Assembly: GCF_011044995.1 (NCBI RefSeq)
Contig: NZ_JAAKZW010000078.1
Coordinates: 1-32,321 of the forward strand
Origin: Streptomyces mesophilus
Lineage (GTDB): Bacteria > Actinomycetota > Actinomycetes > Streptomycetales > Streptomycetaceae
DNA: 32,321 nucleotides
Direction: 5' to 3'
In this document: piece by piece, positions 14,874 to 22,801 of the stretch
How positions within the stretch are numbered: the first letter of the stretch is position 1
Layout of the letters: every line of letters begins with the position of its first letter
Notes under the pieces: generated by a model
Databases searched by the model: none
Told to the model about the DNA's origin: nothing
Seen by the model: only the letters and a program-made list of their open reading frames with translations
Program-made: the position numbers and the translations under genes

Positions 14874-14892
14874 ATCGGTGAGGCTAACCTAA
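14874..14892 (-). promoter_or_regulatory. Iron box (DmdR/IdeR-type) upstream of bfd
   Basis: The 19 bases ATCGGTGAGGCTAACCTAA match the consensus iron box (TTAGGTTAGGCTAACCTAA) at 16 of 19 positions, with the right half perfect. It lies 46-64 bases upstream of the bfd start. In actinobacteria DmdR/IdeR with Fe(II) represses from such sites, so bfd would be induced under iron starvation. Confidence 0.82.
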
Positions 14893-14923
14893 CCTTACCC
14901 GTCACGACCAGCGTGCAAAAGCA

Positions 14924-14960
14924 CTGTGGGGCGCGGATCACAAGGATCCGCGCCCCACAG
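14924..14960 (-). terminator. Rho-independent terminator of the DAHP synthase gene
   Basis: A perfect 16-bp stem (14924-14939 with 14945-14960) with a 5-nt loop lies 22 bases past the DAHP synthase stop on the minus strand. It is followed on that strand by TGCTTTTGC, a U-run rare for this genome. It separates aroG from the bfd promoter. Confidence 0.9.
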
Positions 14961-14981
14961 GCGTGTCGTACGCGTTGCGCC

Positions 14982-16334
14982 TTACTGGTCCCGGTACATC
15001 TCCGCGACAAGGAAGGCCAGGTCAAGGGACTGGCTGCGGTTCAGCCGGGGGTCGCAGGCCGTCTCGTAGCGCTGGTGCAGATCGTCGACGAAGATCTCGT
15101 CGCCGCCGCCCACGCACTCGGTGACATCGTCACCGGTGAGCTCGACGTGGATACCGCCCGGGTGCGTGCCGAGCGCCTTGTGCACCTCGAAGAAGCCCTT
15201 GACCTCGTCGAGGACATCGTCGAAGCGACGGGTCTTGTGGCCCGAGGCCGCCTCGAAGGTGTTGCCGTGCATCGGGTCGGTGACCCAGGCGACGGTGGCA
15301 CCGGAGGCGGTGACCTTCTCGACCAGGGTGGGGAGCTTGTCGCGGATCTTGTCCGCGCCCATCCGCACGATGAAGGTCAGCCGGCCCGGCTCGCGGTCCG
15401 GGTCCAGGCGCTCGATGTACGTGAGCGCCTCCTCCGGGGTGGTCGACGGGCCCAGCTTGATGCCGATCGGGTTGCGGATCTTCGAGGCGAACTCGATGTG
15501 CGCGCCGTCCAGCTGACGGGTGCGCTCACCGATCCAGACCATGTGGCCCGAGACGTCGTAGAGACGGCCTGTGCGCGAGTCCACGCGGGTCAGCGCCGAC
15601 TCGTAGTCGAGAAGCAGTGCCTCGTGCGAGGAGTAGAACTCGACGGTGCGGAACTCGGCCGGGTCGGTGCCGCAGGCGCGCATGAACTTCAGCGCGTTGT
15701 CGATCTCGCGCGCGAGCTGCTCGTAGCGCTGGCCCGACGGCGAGTTCTTCACGAAGTCCTGGTTCCAGGCGTGCACCTGGTGCAGGTCGGCGTAGCCGCC
15801 GGTGGTGAAGGCGCGCACCAGGTTCAGCGTCGAGGCGGACGCGTGGTACATCCGCTTCAGGCGCTCGGGGTCCGGGACGCGGGCCGCCTCGTTGAAGTCG
15901 AAGCCGTTGACGGAGTCGCCGCGGTAGGTCGGCAGGGTCACGCCGTCGCGGGTCTCGGTGTCCTTGGAGCGCGGCTTCGAGTACTGGCCGGCGATCCGGC
16001 CGACCTTCACGACCGGGACGGAGGCCGCGTACGTGAGGACGGCGCCCATCTGGAGCAGCGTCTTGAGCTTGTTGCGGATGTGGTCGGCGGACACGGCGTC
16101 GAAGGCCTCGGCACAGTCGCCGCCCTGCAGCAGGAACGCCTCACCCTTGGCCACAGCGGCCATCCGGTTGCGCAGCTGATCGCACTCGCCCGCGAAGACG
16201 AGCGGCGGATACGACTCGAGGTCCGCGATCACATCGCGCAGAGCCTCGGCATCGGGGTACGTGGGCTGCTGCGCCGCGGGAAGGTCTCGCCAGGTGTTGC
16301 CACCGCTGACGGTGGTCTTAGCGTTCACGGTCAC
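14982..16334 (-). CDS. Class II 3-deoxy-7-phosphoheptulonate (DAHP) synthase
   Basis: Catalyses the first shikimate-pathway step from phosphoenolpyruvate and erythrose 4-phosphate. The product is 450 residues, of the plant-like class II type found in actinobacteria (M. tuberculosis AroG). Motifs: GNTWRDLPAAQQP at the N-terminus, FLLQGGDCAEAF with the metal-binding Cys, VGRIAGQYSKPRS, GDSVNGF, FYSSHEALLLDYE, GHMVWIGERTR, NPIGIKLGPS, WVTDPMHGNT with a metal His, and PGGIHVELTGDDVTEC. GTG 16334 is chosen because TAATGT (16347-16342) lies 7 nt upstream, suggesting a leaderless mRNA; GTG 16328 is an alternative. It diverges from the trp leader, so entry into the pathway and its Trp branch share one control region. 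Confidence 0.95.
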   Translation of the reverse strand: MTVNAKTTVSGGNTWRDLPAAQQPTYPDAEALRDVIADLESYPPLVFAGECDQLRNRMAAVAKGEAFLLQGGDCAEAFDAVSADHIRNKLKTLLQMGAVLTYAASVPVVKVGRIAGQYSKPRSKDTETRDGVTLPTYRGDSVNGFDFNEAARVPDPERLKRMYHASASTLNLVRAFTTGGYADLHQVHAWNQDFVKNSPSGQRYEQLAREIDNALKFMRACGTDPAEFRTVEFYSSHEALLLDYESALTRVDSRTGRLYDVSGHMVWIGERTRQLDGAHIEFASKIRNPIGIKLGPSTTPEEALTYIERLDPDREPGRLTFIVRMGADKIRDKLPTLVEKVTASGATVAWVTDPMHGNTFEAASGHKTRRFDDVLDEVKGFFEVHKALGTHPGGIHVELTGDDVTECVGGGDEIFVDDLHQRYETACDPRLNRSQSLDLAFLVAEMYRDQ

Positions 16335-16341
16335 CTCGTCA

Positions 16342-16347
16342 ACATTA
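16342..16347 (-). promoter_or_regulatory. -10 element of DAHP synthase promoter
   Basis: TAATGT on the minus strand is followed by exactly 7 nt and then GTG 16334, the spacing expected for a transcript starting at the start codon. No clear -35 was found at 17-18 bp. Confidence 0.45.
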
Positions 16348-16431
16348 CGGGGTCGGTGAGGCTGCCCATTCCCCCGCCCACTTTGTGAGACGAACGTCCC
16401 AAGGGCGGACTGCGCGCCGCGGAACATGCGC

Positions 16432-16437
16432 TAGGGT
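16432..16437 (+). promoter_or_regulatory. -10 element of trpL-trpE promoter
   Basis: TAGGGT is followed by 7 nt and then the leader peptide ATG at 16445, so the attenuator RNA may begin at the leader start codon. The -35 region (around 16408-16414) is weak. Confidence 0.5.
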
Positions 16438-16444
16438 CAGCCCC

Positions 16445-16501
16445 ATGTTCGCGCATTCGACCCAGAACTGGTGGTGGACCGCTCATCCGGCGGCCCACTG
16501 A
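16445..16501 (+). CDS. trpL: trp operon leader peptide
   Basis: An 18-codon reading frame, MFAHSTQNWWWTAHPAAH, with three consecutive Trp codons at 16469-16477, placed between the promoter and a terminator hairpin ahead of anthranilate synthase. Translation serves as the sensor: scarce Trp-tRNA stalls the ribosome on the UGG run and favours antitermination. A comparable WWW leader in front of anthranilate synthase is known in Streptomyces (reported for S. venezuelae). There is no Shine-Dalgarno; the -10 spacing suggests a leaderless message. Confidence 0.95.
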   Translation: MFAHSTQNWWWTAHPAAH

Positions 16502-16549
16502 CTGCGCGTTCCCAAGACTCGCGAAGGCCGCCCGAGGGGCGGCCTTTTT
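16474..16549 (+). promoter_or_regulatory. trp transcription attenuator
   Basis: Three mutually exclusive pairings can be drawn. Pause stem 1:2 is GTGGACCGC (16474-16482) with GCGGCCCAC (16490-16498), 8 of 9 paired. Antiterminator 2:3 is GGCGGCC (16489-16495) with GGCCGCC (16526-16532). Terminator 3:4 is AAGGCCGCCC (16524-16533) with GGGCGGCCTT (16537-16546), with a U-tract at 16545-16549. Region 1 overlaps the last Trp codon, so ribosome stalling there frees region 2 to form the antiterminator. Confidence 0.93.
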
Positions 16550-16614
16550 GTGTGTCCGAGGCCGTTCCTCCCCGAGATCCGAGATCCCGAGATCCGCCGG
16601 AAGGAACCCATGCC

Positions 16615-18492
16615 ATGGACGACCGCCTCAGCCGACTTATCGACTCGGCAACCCCCTTCGCCCTGCTCCGCCGCCGCACCCCCGGCCGTGACCACGACAC
16701 CGTCGAGATCCTGACCGGAGAGGTGCACGAGGCCGCGCACCTCGGCGAACTCCCCGATACCGAGCTCCCCTTGCTCGCGCTCGTCCCCTTCCGGCAGATC
16801 CGCGAGCGCGGCTTCGAGGTCACGGACGACGGCACGCCGCTGTCGTACCTGGTCGCGCGGGAGTCGTACGAGTTGAGCCTGGACGAGGCCCTCGCCCAGC
16901 TGCCGGCGCATGACGTACAGGTGCGGGGCGGCGGCTTCGACATCGACGACGAGGCGTACGCCGGGATCGTGGAGCGGGTGATCCGGGACGAGATCGGGCG
17001 GGGCGAGGGCGCGAACTTCGTGATCCGGCGGACGTACGAGGGCGAGATCGAGGGCTTCACCAGGGCCGACGCACTGGCGCTCTTCCGGCGGCTGCTCGAC
17101 GGCGAGCGCGGTGCGTACTGGACGTTCGTGGTGCACACCGGCGACCGGACGCTGGTCGGCGCCAGCCCCGAAGTCCATGTGCGGATGAGCGGCGGCACGG
17201 TCGTGATGAACCCCATCAGCGGCACCTACCGCTACCCGGCCGAGGGCCCGACGGCGGACGGGCTGCTCTCCTTCCTCGCCGACGCCAAGGAGCGCGCCGA
17301 GCTGTCGATGGTGGTCGACGAAGAGCTCAAGATGATGTGCACGGTCGGCGACCAGGGCGGGGTCGTCGTCGGGCCGCGGCTCAAGGAGATGGCGCATCTC
17401 GCGCACACCGAGTACGAGCTGCGCGGGAAGTCCAGCCTCGATGTGCGCGAGGTGCTCAAGGAGACGCTGTTCGCGGCGACGGTCACGGGCTCGCCGGTCG
17501 AGAACGCCTGCCGGGTCATCCGGCGCCACGAGGAAGGCGGCCGCGGCTACTACGCGGGCGCCCTCGCTCTGATCGGCCGGGACGCGGGCGGCGCGCAGAC
17601 CTTGGACTCCCCCATCCTCATCCGCACCGCGGACATCGCGGCGGACGGCCGCCTGCGGGTCCCGGTCGGCGCCACGCTCGTACGGGATTCCGTGCCGGCG
17701 AACGAGGTGGCCGAGACGCACGCCAAGGCGGCCGGGATCCTGGCCGCGCTCGGGGTGCGCCCCGGGCGCCCGCGGACCGAGCGGTCCCGTCCCCGGCTCG
17801 GCGACGATCCCCGCGTACAAGAGGCGCTGGACTCGCGGCGCGGGTCGCTCGCGCCGTTCTGGCTGCGGATGCAGGAGCGGACCGGTGAGCTGAGCGGGCA
17901 CGCCCTGGTGGTCGACGGCGAGGACACCTTCACCGCGATGCTCGCCCATGTGCTGCGCTCCTGCGGCCTGTCGGTCACGGTCCGGCGCTACGACGAGCCC
18001 GGGGTGCGGGAGGCGGCGCTCTCGCACCAGGGGCCCGTGGTCCTGGGGCCCGGTCCCGGCGATCCCTCGGACGCCGCCGACCCGAAGATGCGCTTCCTGC
18101 GCGAGCTCACCGCCGATCTCGTGCGCACGCACCGGCACGGACTGCTCGGCGTCTGCCTCGGCCATGAGCTGATCGCCGCCGAGCTCGGGCTCGACATCGT
18201 GCGCAAGCAGGTGCCGTACCAGGGGGCGCAGACGCGGATCGTGCTGTTCGGGCGGCCCGAGACCGTCGGCTACTACAACAGCTTCACGGCGGTGTGCGAC
18301 GCCGAGACGGCGGCCGAGCTCTCGGCGCACGGGATCGAGGTGAGCCGGACCGCCGAGACCCGTGAGGTGCACGCGCTGCGCGGGCCCGGGTTCGCCGGAG
18401 TGCAGTTCCACCCGGAGTCGGTCCTGACGCTGCGCGGGGCCGCCGTGGTGCGCGAGCTGATCGAGTCGGTGCGGGCCACGGTCCGGGTCTGA
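16615..18492 (+). CDS. trpE: Anthranilate synthase, fused TrpE-TrpG
   Basis: Converts chorismate and glutamine to anthranilate, the first step of tryptophan synthesis. The 625-residue fusion has an N-terminal chorismate-binding TrpE domain (to about 430; NPISGTYRYP, VDEELKMMCTVGD, ATVTGSPVENACRVI, YYAGALALIGRD). The C-terminal class I glutamine amidotransferase domain (about 425-620) has nucleophile Cys514 in GVCLGHE and the His599/Glu601 pair in QFHPES. The oxyanion strand is LGPGPGDPSD. ATG 16615 has AAGGA 9 nt upstream. The fused form also occurs in phenazine PhzE-like enzymes, but the trp attenuator in front indicates the primary tryptophan role. Three GAGATCC repeats lie between attenuator and start. 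Confidence 0.94.
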   Translation: MDDRLSRLIDSATPFALLRRRTPGRDHDTVEILTGEVHEAAHLGELPDTELPLLALVPFRQIRERGFEVTDDGTPLSYLVARESYELSLDEALAQLPAHDVQVRGGGFDIDDEAYAGIVERVIRDEIGRGEGANFVIRRTYEGEIEGFTRADALALFRRLLDGERGAYWTFVVHTGDRTLVGASPEVHVRMSGGTVVMNPISGTYRYPAEGPTADGLLSFLADAKERAELSMVVDEELKMMCTVGDQGGVVVGPRLKEMAHLAHTEYELRGKSSLDVREVLKETLFAATVTGSPVENACRVIRRHEEGGRGYYAGALALIGRDAGGAQTLDSPILIRTADIAADGRLRVPVGATLVRDSVPANEVAETHAKAAGILAALGVRPGRPRTERSRPRLGDDPRVQEALDSRRGSLAPFWLRMQERTGELSGHALVVDGEDTFTAMLAHVLRSCGLSVTVRRYDEPGVREAALSHQGPVVLGPGPGDPSDAADPKMRFLRELTADLVRTHRHGLLGVCLGHELIAAELGLDIVRKQVPYQGAQTRIVLFGRPETVGYYNSFTAVCDAETAAELSAHGIEVSRTAETREVHALRGPGFAGVQFHPESVLTLRGAAVVRELIESVRATVRV

Positions 18493-18532
18493 GGCGGTGT
18501 ACGGGCGGTCCGGGCCCCGGGGGCGCAGGGGC

Positions 18533-18561
18533 TTGGACCGCCGTATATTCGCGCATATCAG
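18533..18561 (+). promoter_or_regulatory. Promoter of the 2-hydroxyacid dehydrogenase gene
   Basis: TTGGAC (18533-18538) and TATCAG (18556-18561) are separated by 17 bp in the gap after trpE. They would give a leader of about 55 nt ending in the GGGAG Shine-Dalgarno, so the dehydrogenase has its own promoter. Confidence 0.55.
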
Positions 18562-18622
18562 GCCAGAAGCCTCATGAGCCGAAGGCCCTACGAGCCAGCA
18601 GCCGCATCTCCTGGGAGCAGTC

Positions 18623-19633
18623 GTGGAAATCCTGTCATTCGGCGTGCAGGCCGACGAGAAGCCGCTCATCGAGAAGGCCTTCGACGGACACCACGAGGTC
18701 CGCTGCCTGGACGTGTTCCTCACCGAGGACACGGCGCCGATCGCCGCGGGCTACGAGATCATCACGGTCAGCGTCAACGCCAATGTCAGCAGCCGGGTCC
18801 TGCAGACCCTGGCGGCCGGCGGCACCCAGATGATCGCCACGCGCTCCACCGGCTTCAACCACATCGACCTGGAGGTGGCCGAGCGCCTCGGCCTGACCGT
18901 CGCACGGGTCTCGTACTACTCGCCGTACTCGGTCGCCGAGTTCGCCTGGACCCTCGCGATGGCCGTCAACCGCCGCATCGTGCGCGCCTCCAACCGCACG
19001 CGCGACTTCGACTTCCGGCTCGAGGGCCTGATGGGGCGCGATATGCGCGGCCGTACGGTCGGGGTGCTCGGCACCGGCAAGATCGGCGAGGCCTTCACCC
19101 GGATCGCGCACGGCTTCGGCATGAACCTGCTCGGCTGGGACGTCGCACAGAACCCGGCCTGTCTGGAACTCGGCATGAAGTACGTCGAGAAGGACCAGCT
19201 CTTCGCCGAGTCCGATCTGATCAGCCTGCATGTGCCGCTGCTGCCCGCGACGCAGCACATCATCAACGCCGAGGTGCTCGGTGAGATGAAGGACGACGCC
19301 ATCCTCGTGAACTCCAGCCGCGGCGGCCTCATCGACACCGAGGCGCTGGTCGACGAGCTGCGCAAGGGCCGCTTCACGGGCGTGGGACTCGATGTGTACG
19401 AGGCCGAGGCGGGCCTGTTCTTCTTCGACAAGTCGATCCAGGGCGTCGAGGACGACACCCTGGCCCGACTCCTGACGTTCCCGAACGTCGTGGTCACCTC
19501 GCACCAGGCGTACTACACCGAGGACGCGCTGAACCAGATCATCGAGACGACGCTGCAGAACGTACTCGACTACCAGGCGGGCAGGCGCGGCGAGAACGTA
19601 CTCGTCCCCGCCGCGCCCAAGACCGCGGGCTGA
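18623..19633 (+). CDS. D-2-hydroxyacid dehydrogenase (D-lactate dehydrogenase-like)
   Basis: NAD-dependent reduction of a 2-oxoacid such as pyruvate to the D-hydroxyacid; the cytosolic fermentative LdhA type. The 336 residues carry the Rossmann motif VGVLGTGKIGEAF and the catalytic residues of the family: Arg233 (NSSRGGLIDT), the Glu near 260 (DVYEAE) and His294 (TSHQAYYT). RSTGFNHIDLEVAERLGLTVARVSYYSPYSVAEFAW also matches D-LDH. GTG 18623 follows GGGAG by about 6 nt. The gene converges on pfkA with a 6-bp gap, so the two transcripts must terminate within each other. Confidence 0.88.
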   Translation: MEILSFGVQADEKPLIEKAFDGHHEVRCLDVFLTEDTAPIAAGYEIITVSVNANVSSRVLQTLAAGGTQMIATRSTGFNHIDLEVAERLGLTVARVSYYSPYSVAEFAWTLAMAVNRRIVRASNRTRDFDFRLEGLMGRDMRGRTVGVLGTGKIGEAFTRIAHGFGMNLLGWDVAQNPACLELGMKYVEKDQLFAESDLISLHVPLLPATQHIINAEVLGEMKDDAILVNSSRGGLIDTEALVDELRKGRFTGVGLDVYEAEAGLFFFDKSIQGVEDDTLARLLTFPNVVVTSHQAYYTEDALNQIIETTLQNVLDYQAGRRGENVLVPAAPKTAG

Positions 19634-19639
19634 CCCGCC

Positions 19640-20677
19640 TCAGCCGAAGAAGACGCCGACTTCCTTGTAGAGCTCCGGGCCCACGGTCTTGAGCTTGGCC
19701 GTGGCCTCGGCGATCGGGACGCGCACGATGTCCGTGCCCTTCAGCGCGACCATCTTGCCGAAGTCCCCGTCGCGTACCGCCTCGATGGCGTGCAGTCCGA
19801 AGCGGGTGGCGAGCCAGCGGTCGAAGGCGCTCGGGGTGCCGCCGCGCTGGACATGGCCGAGCACCGTGGTGCGGGCCTCCTTGCCGGTGCGCTTCTCGAT
19901 CTCCTTGGACAGCCACTCGCCCACGCCGGAGAGCCGGACGTGTCCGAAGGAGTCGAGCGTGCCGTCCTTGAGGACCATCTCGCCGTCCTTGGGCATCGCG
20001 CCCTCGGCGACGACCACGATCGGGGCGTACGAGGCCTTGAAGCGCGAGGTGACCCAGGCGCAGACCTGGTCCACGTCGAAGCGCTGTTCGGGGATGAGGA
20101 TGACATTGGCGCCGCCCGCGAGACCCGAGTGCAGGGCGATCCAGCCCGCGTGCCGGCCCATGACCTCGACGACGAGGACGCGCATATGGGATTCGGCGGT
20201 GGTGTGCAGCCGGTCGATGGCCTCGGTGGCGATGCCGACGGCGGTGTCGAAGCCGAAGGTGTAGTCGGTGGCGCTCAGATCGTTGTCGATGGTCTTCGGT
20301 ACGCCGACGACCGGGATGCCGTACTCGTCCGTGAGCTTCGCGGCGACGCCGAGGGTGTCCTCGCCGCCGATCGCGATCAGGGAGTCGACCTCGTACTTGG
20401 CGAGGTTCTCCTTGATGCGGCGGATCCCGTTCTCCTCCTTGAACGGGTTGGTCCGCGAGGAGCCGAGGATCGTGCCGCCGCGGGGCAGGATGCCGCGGAC
20501 GGCGGGGATGTCGAGCGGCACCGAGTCGCCTTCGAGCGGCCCGCGCCATCCGTCACGGAAGCCCACGAAGTCGTAGTCGTACTCCTGGACACCCTTGCGG
20601 ACGATGCCGCGGATGACGGCATTGAGCCCGGGGCAGTCGCCGCCACCGGTCAGCACGCCGATTTTCTTGGCCCCCAT
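19640..20677 (-). CDS. pfkA: 6-phosphofructokinase, group III (possibly PPi-dependent)
   Basis: Phosphorylates fructose 6-phosphate to fructose 1,6-bisphosphate. The 345 residues show the N-terminal TGGGDCPGLNAVIRG loop, catalytic Asp131 in KTIDND, and the MGRHAGWIAL, IPE and VLGHVQRGGTPSAFDR motifs. The donor-selectivity positions read GGEDT (Asp107) and PKTIDND (Lys128). In the family, Asp plus Lys at these places marks pyrophosphate-dependent enzymes, whereas Gly at the first indicates ATP. The gene may thus encode a PPi-PFK, though actinobacterial group III enzymes need testing. ATG 20677 has AAGGGA upstream. A Crp-type site lies 48-61 bp upstream of the start. Confidence 0.93.
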   Translation of the reverse strand: MGAKKIGVLTGGGDCPGLNAVIRGIVRKGVQEYDYDFVGFRDGWRGPLEGDSVPLDIPAVRGILPRGGTILGSSRTNPFKEENGIRRIKENLAKYEVDSLIAIGGEDTLGVAAKLTDEYGIPVVGVPKTIDNDLSATDYTFGFDTAVGIATEAIDRLHTTAESHMRVLVVEVMGRHAGWIALHSGLAGGANVILIPEQRFDVDQVCAWVTSRFKASYAPIVVVAEGAMPKDGEMVLKDGTLDSFGHVRLSGVGEWLSKEIEKRTGKEARTTVLGHVQRGGTPSAFDRWLATRFGLHAIEAVRDGDFGKMVALKGTDIVRVPIAEATAKLKTVGPELYKEVGVFFG

Positions 20678-20724
20678 GGGGAAGTCCCTTCGCCACGTTC
20701 GCTGTGTGACCCGTCACGCTAATG

Positions 20725-20738
20725 GTGATCCAGGTCAC
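20725..20738 (-). promoter_or_regulatory. Crp-type binding site upstream of pfkA
   Basis: GTGATCCAGGTCAC fits the Streptomyces Crp pattern GTG-N6-GNCAC exactly and has GTGA-N6-TCAC dyad symmetry. A second dyad, GTGACCCGTCAC (20706-20717), with a shorter centre, is closer to the gene. The rest of 20678-20857 shows nothing else I can identify. Confidence 0.6.
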
Positions 20739-20857
20739 TTCGCGGTGTCGAGGGCGCCAAATCCCTTGAAGGGCTTGGTAGTTGATCAGCTGCTTTCACT
20801 CGTACGAGGCCACGGCGTCGTGACGTGACCGGACTTGTCCGCTCCCCGTCCGCGGCG

Positions 20858-21553
20858 TCACTCGTCGTCCAGTCCGCGCTCTATCGCGTACCGCACCAGC
20901 TCCACCCGGTTGTGGAGCTGCAGTTTGCCCAGGGTGTTCTGGACGTGGTTCTGGACCGTGCGGTGCGAGATGACCAGGCGTTCGGCGATCTGCTTGTAGC
21001 TGAGGCCCTTGGCGACCAGGCGCAGGACTTCGGTCTCGCGGTCGGTGAGCTGGGGGGCCTTGGGCTCGTCCGTGTTGGACGGGGCCGGCTCGGAGGCCAG
21101 GCGGCGGTACTCGCCGAGGACCAGGCCCGCGAGGCCGGGGGTGAAGACCGGGTCGCCGACCGCGGTGCGGCGGACCGCGTCGATCAGCTCCTCGGTGGAG
21201 GCCGACTTGAGGAGGTAGCCCGTCGCTCCGGACTTGACCGCCTCCAGGACGTCCGCGTGCTCACCGCTCGCCGACAGGACCAGGACCCGCAGCTTGGGGT
21301 TGGCGCCCACCAGCTCCTTGCACACCTGGACGCCGGGCTTGAGCGGCAGGTTCAGGTCGAGGACCAGGACGTCGGGCGCGACGGCCTTGGCGCGGCGTAC
21401 CGCCTGGTCGCCGTCGCCCGCCGTGGCCACCACGTCGAGACCCGGCTCCGCGGCCAGGTCTCGGGCCACCGCGTCGCGCCACATCGGATGGTCGTCGACC
21501 ACCATGACCTTGATCTGCGCCGGCTGCTCGCCGGTCACCTGCTGCTCGCTCAT
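20858..21553 (-). CDS. NarL/LuxR-family response regulator
   Basis: A 231-residue two-component response regulator. The receiver domain has the acidic pair Asp20/Asp21 (VVDDHPMW), phosphoacceptor Asp66 (VLDLNLP) and the Lys of GYLLKSAS. A linker leads to a LuxR-type helix-turn-helix (LTDRETEVLRLVAKGLSYKQIAERLVISHRTVQNHVQNTLGKLQLHNRVELVRYAIERG) at the C-terminus. A TTG at 21556 is in frame, but ATG 21553 is preferred. It overlaps the sensor kinase stop by one base (TGATG), and AGGCGAG gives a Shine-Dalgarno. It is translationally coupled to, and clearly the partner of, the kinase. Targets are unknown. Confidence 0.93.
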   Translation of the reverse strand: MSEQQVTGEQPAQIKVMVVDDHPMWRDAVARDLAAEPGLDVVATAGDGDQAVRRAKAVAPDVLVLDLNLPLKPGVQVCKELVGANPKLRVLVLSASGEHADVLEAVKSGATGYLLKSASTEELIDAVRRTAVGDPVFTPGLAGLVLGEYRRLASEPAPSNTDEPKAPQLTDRETEVLRLVAKGLSYKQIAERLVISHRTVQNHVQNTLGKLQLHNRVELVRYAIERGLDDE

Positions 21554-22761
21554 CAACTCGCCTTCCCCCGTGGGACCTTCAGTTCTACTTCCGTACCCTG
21601 CCCGGGTACCGAGATCAGTTCGGCGGTGCCGCCGATGTCGCGCAGCCGGCCGCGGATCGACAGCGCCACTCCGAGCCTGCCCTCCCCCTCGGCCTGCGCG
21701 AGGCGGCCCTCCGGGATGCCCGGACCGTCGTCGCGCACCGTCACGATCACCTCGTCCGTCCAGTCCTCGACGAGGATCCAGGACCGTGCGTCCTCGCCGG
21801 CGTGCATCCGGACATTGTCCAGTGCCGCACCGACGGCCGCCGCCAGCTCCCGCGCCGCGGCCGGGGCGAGCAGCACGGGTGCGCCCGGTTCGGAGAGAGT
21901 GACACGGGAGCCCGCATACGGGGAGAGCAAGGTGCGGATGTCCCGCGGGACATCGTCCGGGTCCTCGTCGGGTTCGTCGACGATCCGTACGAACGCGCCC
22001 TGCTGCGCGTCCTCCGAGACCCGGGACGCCGGGAGCAGACCGCCCGCGACCAGGGTGCGCAGGGCGACCTCCTGCTCGCCGGCCATCCGCCCGAGCTCGG
22101 CCGCCTCGCCGCCGAGCGCGGTGCCGCGGCGCTGGACCATGGCGAGGACCTGGAGCACGTTGTCGTGGATGTCGCGCGCGAGCCGCTCCCGCTCACGGGT
22201 CGCCGCCTCGATCTCCAGCGCACGGGCCAGGGTGCGCTCGGAGGCCCGGGCGACCTCCACCACGTATCCGATCGCTATGGAGGCGACCCAGACGAGCAGC
22301 ACGTTGTGCAGGGTGTCCTGGCTGGGGTGGCCCCGCTGGACGATGTTCGCGACCCCGACCAGGGCGGAGGCTACGGCCGCCCAGCGCCAGCCGCCCTTGA
22401 GCGCGTACGCGAGGACGGCGCCGGCCGTCCAGATCGACGGCAGCGTCGGCCCCTCGCCGGCGATCCGCTGGGCGGAGTCGGCGACCGGGGTGAGCAGGAT
22501 GCCGGTGAGCGAGATCGCCAGGTCGACGAAGAGGAAGCGCTTGGTGCAGGCCGCGGCGTTCGCGACGAAGCGCAGGGTGGCGAGGGTCCAGACGGAGAGC
22601 ACCGCGAAGTAGACGATCGCGACCCAGGGCCGCGCGAAATCCTCGTACGCGGCGACGAAGAGGCCGATCGCGTACACCATCGTGCCGATGCGGTACGCCG
22701 TCAGGGCGCGCCACAGCGGCAGCTCCACCGACATGCGCATGACGCGTTCGCGCTTGGCCAT
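21553..22761 (-). CDS. MacS-like membrane sensor histidine kinase
   Basis: A 402-residue sensor kinase of the HisKA_3/NarX-like class. The first ~172 residues are mostly hydrophobic, with about five or six membrane helices (around 24-40, 47-66, 78-93, 110-122, 126-140 and 152-172). The dimerisation and phosphoacceptor helix RLARDIHDNVLQVLAMVQ carries His199. The C-terminal HATPase has the N-box DNVRMHAGE and DDGPGIPEGRL. No extracytoplasmic sensor domain is present, so the signal is probably sensed in the membrane. ATG 22761 has GGGGGA just upstream. The first gene of a two-gene operon with the response regulator. Confidence 0.91.
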   Translation of the reverse strand: MAKRERVMRMSVELPLWRALTAYRIGTMVYAIGLFVAAYEDFARPWVAIVYFAVLSVWTLATLRFVANAAACTKRFLFVDLAISLTGILLTPVADSAQRIAGEGPTLPSIWTAGAVLAYALKGGWRWAAVASALVGVANIVQRGHPSQDTLHNVLLVWVASIAIGYVVEVARASERTLARALEIEAATRERERLARDIHDNVLQVLAMVQRRGTALGGEAAELGRMAGEQEVALRTLVAGGLLPASRVSEDAQQGAFVRIVDEPDEDPDDVPRDIRTLLSPYAGSRVTLSEPGAPVLLAPAAARELAAAVGAALDNVRMHAGEDARSWILVEDWTDEVIVTVRDDGPGIPEGRLAQAEGEGRLGVALSIRGRLRDIGGTAELISVPGQGTEVELKVPRGKAS

Positions 22762-22801
22762 ATCCCCCGCCCCCAGCGGTCCTGACGGACCGTTCCCGCG
22801 T

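Noticed and set aside
20706..20717. Second Crp site upstream of pfkA
   Set aside because: The dyad centre is too short (GTG-N4-GTCAC) for the Crp pattern; kept only as a nearby inverted repeat.
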